From an uncultured bacterium (GTDB lineage: Bacteria > Patescibacteriota > Minisyncoccia > Moranbacterales > GWC2-37-73): 42,444 nt of DNA. Location: NCBI GenBank assembly GCA_903861715.1, contig CAIOVI010000030.1, positions 1 through 42,444 of the forward strand, read 5' to 3'. This document shows positions 36,990 to 42,444 of this stretch, piece by piece (the stretch's first letter is position 1; the number at the start of each line of letters is the position of its first letter). The notes under the pieces were generated by a model. The model did not search any database. It was given only the letters and a program-made list of their open reading frames with translations, and was not told the DNA's origin. The translations under genes were made by a program, and so were the position numbers.

Positions 36990-37628
36990 ATGAAAATATT
37001 TATTGATTTTGACGACGTGCTTTTTAATACAAAAGATTTCAGTGCCTATCTGAAGAAATTTTACACTTTGCATGAAATTAATCAGGAGCTTATTAAAAAA
37101 CATTATTACGATCCAGCGGATGAGAGTTTGGTTAGGTTGTTTAACCCCTACGGACTTTTCGAGCGCTTGGAAGAATTGGAAAAAATTGATCTTAAGAATT
37201 TGCGGGAAGATTTTGAAAAACAATTACAGGATTTAAAAAGATTTGTTTTTCCAGATGTAAAAACTTTTTTGGAAAAAATTGGCAAGGAAAATGTGCACAT
37301 TGTCTCTTTTGGTTTGCTGAGTTTTCAACAGCGTAAATTTTTGGGCGGTGGTCTGCAAGGATTAGTTGCTGATTTTAACGTAACCAAAAATCTTAAAGCA
37401 GAAGTTATTGCAAAAATTTTGACAGAAAAAAAGATACATCCGAAAGAAAAGTTTGTTTTCATTGATGACCGAATTGAGCATATAGAAAGCATTAAGAAAG
37501 TTTTTCCACAGGTGCTTACAATTTTTCTTTCCCGCAAGGAAGGCCGCTACTGCGACGAAAAAAATGAATTTTGTGATTGGCAGGTTCATGATTTGAAAGA
37601 GGCAGAAAAAATAATTTCTAAATTATAA
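36990..37628 (+). CDS. HAD-like hydrolase
   Basis: MKIFIDFDDVLFNT; VFIDDRIEHIESIKKVFP. Confidence 0.8.
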   Translation: MKIFIDFDDVLFNTKDFSAYLKKFYTLHEINQELIKKHYYDPADESLVRLFNPYGLFERLEELEKIDLKNLREDFEKQLQDLKRFVFPDVKTFLEKIGKENVHIVSFGLLSFQQRKFLGGGLQGLVADFNVTKNLKAEVIAKILTEKKIHPKEKFVFIDDRIEHIESIKKVFPQVLTIFLSRKEGRYCDEKNEFCDWQVHDLKEAEKIISKL

Positions 37629-37632
37629 ATTT

Positions 37633-38703
37633 ATGCGAAAGATAAAGTTGGCAATAATTTTCGGAGGAAAGTCGCAGGAGCATGAAATTTCACTGAAATC
37701 ATCTCAAGAAGTGATAAAGGCCCTGGACAAGGAAAAATATGACATAACCCTGGTGGCTATCACCAAAGAAGGCAGGTGGCTTGTTGGTGAGAAAGGACAA
37801 GCATATCTGCAGCGTAATCTGCCAAATGCAGAAACGGAAGGTGGCGTCGCAATTGAGCAAGCAAAAAATTTGGCGAGCTCGGATGGTGAAAACGGTTTGT
37901 CAAAATTGAGTGACGGAGAAAAATCACCATTTGATGTTGTCCTTCCAATTGGTCACGGCGCTTTTTTGGAAGATGGAAAATTGCAAGGCATGTTGGAAAT
38001 GCTCGGACTCCCTTATGTTTTTTCTGGAACACTGGCTAGTGCGCTGGCTATGAATAAACAGAAAACAAAATTGGTCGCTAAAAGTGTCGGTCTTAAAGTC
38101 GCAAAAGAAATAGTCTTGAAAAAAGGAAAAAAATATTTTGAAAAAAAGATTATTGCCAAATTGAATTTTCCAATCGTGATTAAGCCGATTGAGTCTGGTT
38201 CTTCAGTCGGCATGAATATCGCCAGGGCAGAAAAAGCTTTGACTGTTGGTATTGAGAAAGCTTTTGAATATAGTGAGGAGGTCATGCTCGAGCAATTTAT
38301 TTCAGGAAGAGAATTCACGGTGGCGGTTTTGGGAAACAAAAAACCCAAGGCTTTGCCCGTGATCGAAATAATCCCGAAGACATCAGAGTTTTTCGATTAT
38401 GCCGCCAAATATCAGGCTGGCGGAAGCGAGGAAATCTGCCCGGCTGATATTCCTGAAAAAATAAGAAAAAAAGTTCAAAAAGACGCAGTGAAAATTTTTC
38501 AAGCTTTGGATTGCAAGGATTTGGCGCGCGCCGATTTCATTTGGAGTGATAAGGATGATAAGCTGTATTTTTTGGAGATAAACACGATTCCTGGCATGAC
38601 CTCGGCCAGTTTGGCACCCAAAGCTGCCAAGACGGCTGGACTTGGTTTCCCCCAATTTCTTGATCGACTTATCAAAGAAGCAATTTTAAGGAATAAGAAA
38701 TAA
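37633..38703 (+). CDS. ddl: D-alanine--D-alanine ligase
   Basis: [81 protein letters not shown]. Confidence 0.93.
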   Translation: MRKIKLAIIFGGKSQEHEISLKSSQEVIKALDKEKYDITLVAITKEGRWLVGEKGQAYLQRNLPNAETEGGVAIEQAKNLASSDGENGLSKLSDGEKSPFDVVLPIGHGAFLEDGKLQGMLEMLGLPYVFSGTLASALAMNKQKTKLVAKSVGLKVAKEIVLKKGKKYFEKKIIAKLNFPIVIKPIESGSSVGMNIARAEKALTVGIEKAFEYSEEVMLEQFISGREFTVAVLGNKKPKALPVIEIIPKTSEFFDYAAKYQAGGSEEICPADIPEKIRKKVQKDAVKIFQALDCKDLARADFIWSDKDDKLYFLEINTIPGMTSASLAPKAAKTAGLGFPQFLDRLIKEAILRNKK

Positions 38704-38714
38704 GGCTAAGAAAA

Positions 38715-38888
38715 AAAATTTTCGTTAACGAAATCAACACTCTGCCAGGTTTTACTGGTATCAGTATGTATCCAAAAATGCTGGAGCAAGCCGGCATCAA
38801 ATATCAAGACTTGCTTGATAGGTTAATTAGCTTAGCTTTGAAAAGAAAGGAGAATCAGAGAAAATTAAAACGAGACTTTGAGGCTTGA
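38715..38888 (+). pseudogene. C-terminal remnant of a second D-Ala-D-Ala ligase gene
   Basis: Frame reads [58 protein letters not shown], out of frame with the intact ddl. Confidence 0.85.
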
Positions 38889-38994
38889 CTTTTCTTCAAT
38901 AAAATGCGTACATTAAGACAAATATAAAATGTCTTTTTGTTTTTTTACTGTTCCTTAATTTTTTGAAATGCTTTGTTAAACCAAGGAATTAATT

Positions 38995-39549
38995 ATGGCT
39001 GACCCTTTAATTGAGCGGGCGTTAGTATTGACCCATGTCAAGCAACCTGGCATTTCTGATTTCTGTCATATTTTAAATCAATATGGTGTGGAAATTTTTT
39101 CAACAGGAGAAATTTTTAAAAATCTTAAAGAGGCCAGAGTTGAAGTTTCTCCACTTTTTAAATTTACAGGGACTCCTTTTCCGCCTGATGAAGCCCTGGA
39201 AATTTTGCATCCTAGTATTATATCAGGATTATCTCTAAACAAAGATAAGGAAAAGCAAAGAAAACATATAAATCAAAATGGCATCAGACTTCTTGATTTA
39301 CTCGTGTGTAATTTTGAAAGTCCAATTGGGGATATTGAAGTTGCTAAAATTGCATTACTTGGTGTTGCCGCCAGAAATAGAAGGGTAACGGTAGCAACTG
39401 GTGAGCAAGCTTTAAATAGTATCCTTGACGAAATGCATAAAAACGGCGAACAAGCTATAGTATCAGAAGCTATGCGCAGCTCACTGGCAAATGAAGCGCT
39501 AACATTGATAGCAGAATACTGTCTTGCTGCAGCGAAGCTTTCGGTTTAG
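38995..39549 (+). CDS. Stand-alone MGS-like domain related to the PurH IMP cyclohydrolase domain
   Basis: ALVLTHVKQPGISDFCHILNQYGVEIFSTGEIFKNLKEARVEV...EILHPSIISG...IRLLDLLVCNFESP. Confidence 0.75.
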   Translation: MADPLIERALVLTHVKQPGISDFCHILNQYGVEIFSTGEIFKNLKEARVEVSPLFKFTGTPFPPDEALEILHPSIISGLSLNKDKEKQRKHINQNGIRLLDLLVCNFESPIGDIEVAKIALLGVAARNRRVTVATGEQALNSILDEMHKNGEQAIVSEAMRSSLANEALTLIAEYCLAAAKLSV

Positions 39550-39571
39550 TTTTAGTTGCGTATTTTTCCTG

Positions 39572-39614
39572 AAAGCCCTTTTTTGATTCAAAAGATTTTG
39601 AAAGGGCTTTTTAT
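39572..39614 (+). terminator. Rho-independent terminator
   Basis: AAAGCCCTTTT ... AAAGGGCTTT followed by T run. Confidence 0.8.
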
Positions 39615-39651
39615 TTGCCTTAAAAAACTTTTTACGTTAGGGTAAGGATAT

Positions 39652-40857
39652 ATGAACAATCAGAAATTGGAACAATTTTTGCAGGATAATAGCCTGCCCA
39701 AGTTTCGTTTGGGACAAATTCAAAAAGCCATTTTTCAAGATGGCGCTACTTCGTTTGGGGAAATCACGACGCTTTCGAAAGATTTGCGAGAGAAAATGGA
39801 TAAAGAACTGACAATTCTTTCTTTTGAGGTTGAAAAAGTTTTGGTGGCCGCCGATGGTCAATCAGTTAAAGCATTACTAAGGTTGCGAGGCTGTCATCCT
39901 GAACTTGTTTCAGGATCTACGCAGATTCCGGATCAAGTCCGGAATGACAAGGAGGATGACTTGATTGAAACAGTTTTGATTTCTCCGAAACCTGGAACTT
40001 GGTCGGCATGCATTTCTTGCCAAGTTGGTTGCGCCATGGGTTGTCGATTTTGCGCCACCGGCAAAATGGGCTTCAAGCGCAATTTGACCGCCGAAGAAAT
40101 CACTGACCAAATTCTTTTTTGGAGACAATATCTCAACAAAAATTTCAAATTTAAAATTTCAAATTTCAAATTCACGAATGTGGTCTATATGGGCATGGGC
40201 GAGCCTTTTAATAATTGGGAAAATGTTTCCCAAAGCATTAAGGATTTGACGAATGAAAAATTGTTTGGCTTTGGATCGCGCAGTCTGTCGGTTTCAACTT
40301 CGGGGATTGCTAGTGGCATTGAAAAATTGGCCAAGGAGTTTCCGCAAGTCAATCTGGCCATCTCGCTGCATTTTGCCAGCGACGAAAAACGCGACCGCTA
40401 TATGCCAGTCAACAAGGTTGATAATTTGGAAAGTTTGAAAAATGCTCTGCAAAAATATTTTCAAGTGACGAAAAGAAAAGTTTTTTTGGAATACATTATG
40501 CTTGATGGGGTCAATGACACTGCCTTGGATGCCAAAATGCTGGCGCAGTATTTGCACGCCGTTGGCAATGCACATCTTTTGCATGTGAATCTGATTCGCT
40601 ATAATAATATTTCTGTCATTCCGGACCTGATCCGGAATCCCGAGTTAAAAAACACTGTATTTTCTGCAACGAAGATTCCTGAACTAAATTCAGGACAGGC
40701 TCTGAAACAAGTTCAGGATGACACAATGTTGAAACCTTCCTCAAAAACCAGAACCCAACTTTTCAAAAAAGAATTGGAAAAATATTTCATCAACGCCACC
40801 ATCCGAAAAAGCCTGGGGGAAGAAATTAAAGGGGCTTGTGGGCAATTGGCTTCTTAA
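39652..40857 (+). CDS. rlmN: Dual-specificity RNA methyltransferase RlmN with in-frame repeat insertions
   Basis: CISCQVGCAMGCRFCATGKMGFKRNLTAEEI, VYMGMGEPFNNW, SVSTSGIASGIEKLA, C-terminal IRKSLGEEIKGACGQL. Confidence 0.94.
   Translation: MNNQKLEQFLQDNSLPKFRLGQIQKAIFQDGATSFGEITTLSKDLREKMDKELTILSFEVEKVLVAADGQSVKALLRLRGCHPELVSGSTQIPDQVRNDKEDDLIETVLISPKPGTWSACISCQVGCAMGCRFCATGKMGFKRNLTAEEITDQILFWRQYLNKNFKFKISNFKFTNVVYMGMGEPFNNWENVSQSIKDLTNEKLFGFGSRSLSVSTSGIASGIEKLAKEFPQVNLAISLHFASDEKRDRYMPVNKVDNLESLKNALQKYFQVTKRKVFLEYIMLDGVNDTALDAKMLAQYLHAVGNAHLLHVNLIRYNNISVIPDLIRNPELKNTVFSATKIPELNSGQALKQVQDDTMLKPSSKTRTQLFKKELEKYFINATIRKSLGEEIKGACGQLAS
39892..39949. repeat. Palindromic repeat in frame in rlmN, copy 1
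   Basis: TGTCATCCTGAACTTGTTTCAGGATCTACGCAGATTCCGGATCAAGTCCGGAATGACA; encodes CHPELVSGSTQIPDQVRND. Confidence 0.92.
40614..40723. repeat. Palindromic repeat in frame in rlmN, copy 2
   Basis: TGTCATTCCGGACCTGATCCGGAAT...CCTGAACTAAATTCAGG...GTTCAGGATGACA; encodes VIPDLIRNPE...IPELNSGQALKQVQDD. Confidence 0.9.
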
Positions 40858-40952
40858 AAACATTGTTACATTGCTAAATTGCCAGAAAAACAATAAAATT
40901 ATAGTAGCTTAATGAAAAATATTTAACCTTAATAAGCTTAACAAGTAATAAA

Positions 40953-41273
40953 ATGGAAAATCAAGAATTGCCACCTCAATATAATAAAAAGGAATTAGTC
41001 CCTGTAATTAAAATAAAAACAATAGAACAAGTAAATGAAGAAATTTTATGGGGAGAGGACACCAAAAATGTGGTAGGCTTCGGGGTAACGTTGTCAATTA
41101 AGGCCAGAAAGGTGATGGTTGCATTTCCCGATGAATATAATTGGCAATATGGCGTGTTTTATCCTGATGGCTCGATCAGAAAAGGCCCTGCTATTTATGG
41201 GAATGAAGATGAGGCGCTGAATGATGGTGTTGATATTGCAGAGAAAGCGGTCAGAACTTCGCAAGAAGATTAA
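40953..41273 (+). CDS. Hypothetical protein
   Basis: 106-aa ORF on the coding strand without overlap to better genes; no recognised motif. Confidence 0.55.
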   Translation: MENQELPPQYNKKELVPVIKIKTIEQVNEEILWGEDTKNVVGFGVTLSIKARKVMVAFPDEYNWQYGVFYPDGSIRKGPAIYGNEDEALNDGVDIAEKAVRTSQED

Positions 41274-41307
41274 TTTTTCTTATTTCACAAAAGTAACTTT
41301 TTTGATT

Positions 41308-41898
41308 TTATTTTAATTTAGTATACGTCATCTTTTTTAAATCACTCCACCAATCTGTAAACTTGGTTTTTTTCATTTCGGCCATGATCTGTTTGGCTGA
41401 ATTTGTTTCGAGAGCCTTTTCAACATTATCAATCCAGTCTTGCGCTGAAGCGTGGCCTAAGTCTAAATATTCTTTGGCTTGAAAAGCTGTCTCCAGCCAA
41501 TCAGCATCTTTGGCAATAATTCCTTCTGGCGTTGAGCGATTTTCAAATTCAGCAAAATACTGCGCCCATCTTTGCTCCACAACCTCTCCAAGTCCCTCAA
41601 GTTGTTCGGCAAACACTTTCAACTCAGGTTCTTTTTTGTCGACATAGCGGGCAGCCACTTTGTTTTGGTCGCCAATGCGAGCTTCTCCATTATCGTGAAT
41701 CAAAAGAATAGTAGCAACTTTCTCAGGATTTTTATTTCCCTCCATGGTGGCAAGGATATAGCCAATTTGCGCAGCTCGCAATTGGTGTTCAGCAATTGAG
41801 GTTGGATTATTCACCCCAGCTAGCATCCAGCCACTGCGTTTCTGTTTCTTAAGAATTGAAAGTTCGAAAATAAAATTTACAATTTTTTTGATTTCCAT
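41308..41898 (-). CDS. HD-domain hydrolase (HDDC2/YfbR-like)
   Basis: SIAEHQLRAAQIGYILA...LLIHDNGEARIGD...KDADWLETAFQAKEY. Confidence 0.88.
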   Translation of the reverse strand: MEIKKIVNFIFELSILKKQKRSGWMLAGVNNPTSIAEHQLRAAQIGYILATMEGNKNPEKVATILLIHDNGEARIGDQNKVAARYVDKKEPELKVFAEQLEGLGEVVEQRWAQYFAEFENRSTPEGIIAKDADWLETAFQAKEYLDLGHASAQDWIDNVEKALETNSAKQIMAEMKKTKFTDWWSDLKKMTYTKLK

Positions 41899-42126
41899 AT
41901 TATTTTAATTTAAAAATTATTTCGTAATTTACTGCGTAACTTGCTGCGTAGCTGTTTTTAATTTTTTCTCGTCTTTGCGAGTCAGCCAGCAGGTGGACGA
42001 AGCAATCCAGATCATTACTAAGTCACTTGCTTTCCACTCCGCCCTGGGCGGATTGCGATGACAAATTACATTTCTGCTATATTTCTATTATATCCCTACT
42101 TTATAACTTTATGAACTTTATAACAT

Positions 42127-42444
42127 CTATAACTTTTTCATTAAATACGTATCCTTTAACCTATACCCAGCTTTGCGATAATAATTTCTGACGCCGACGC
42201 CGGAGATGACGACAATTTTCTTGAGGCCATATTCTTCTTTGGCGATGCGCTCAGCTTCAAGCAAAAGTTTTTTGCCCAGGCCAATATGCTGTGGCGATTT
42301 GGAATCTTTCTCATCAATCTGGGTCATTTTGCCATAGGTGTGAACTTCGCGGATGAGGGCGGCGTTTTTTAGGACGGGCATAAGTTTGTATAATTTATCA
42401 TTGTAGTCCCGTGGAGGCTCGACCTCCATTGTGGAGGTCGAGCC
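42127..42444 (-). CDS. elp3: Elp3-like tRNA uridine-modification protein, C-terminal acetyltransferase part (N-terminal part outside window)
   Basis: AALIREVHTYGKMTQI...SPQHIGLGKKLLLEAERIAKEEYGLKKIVVISGVGVRNYYRKAGYRLKDTYLMKKL; frame stays open to the window edge. Confidence 0.85.
   Translation of the reverse strand, partial: GSTSTMEVEPPRDYNDKLYKLMPVLKNAALIREVHTYGKMTQIDEKDSKSPQHIGLGKKLLLEAERIAKEEYGLKKIVVISGVGVRNYYRKAGYRLKDTYLMKKL
42413..42444. repeat. 35-bp palindrome, copy 4 (in frame in elp3, cut by window end)
   Basis: GGAGGCTCGACCTCC-attgt-GGAGGTCGAGCC. Confidence 0.93.

Noticed and set aside
41935-42065. CGTCTTTGCGAG...GACGAAGCAATCC...GGATTGCGATGACA repeat before the HD gene
   Set aside because: Matches a widespread type of bacterial intergenic palindromic repeat; not new by itself, although the TCCGCCCTGGGCGGA core also occurs at 36763-36780.

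Overview
This 42.4 kb window is AT-rich and gene-dense. The gene content and repeat style resemble a Patescibacteria/CPR-type genome; that is inference, since no rRNA or marker set is present. Nearly all genes are on the + strand. Recognisable genes: an ISL3-family transposase tail running into a type III restriction (Res)-like helicase-nuclease, secG, a family 5 peptide-binding protein, cupin-type phosphoglucose isomerase, manC, argS, a GT4 glycosyltransferase, a CPR-like large protein with a GC-rich C-terminal module, a T-box leader plus ileS, a four-helix-bundle protein, recO, a DUF4143-type AAA ATPase, an aminotransferase, a surface protein, tgt, a MacB-like ABC pair, folD, leuS, a sugar nucleotidyltransferase, yvcK, an NRAMP-like transporter, PAP2, a HAD protein, ddl (plus a second ddl remnant), a purH-like MGS-domain protein, rlmN, an HD hydrolase and the C-terminus of elp3. 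Main hunt results: (1) a complete Nudix domain with a perfect Nudix box lies inside the editing (CP1) domain of LeuRS. (2) Arrays of an 8-bp ATG-containing unit end exactly at the start codons of tgt, folD and the NRAMP gene. (3) Several palindromic repeat families are inserted in frame in translation genes (argS, leuS, rlmN, elp3). One 35-bp palindrome has compensated stem changes across four copies and is read as the same peptide in LeuRS and Elp3. (4) A perfect 16-bp inverted repeat brackets the promoter of the AAA ATPase gene.
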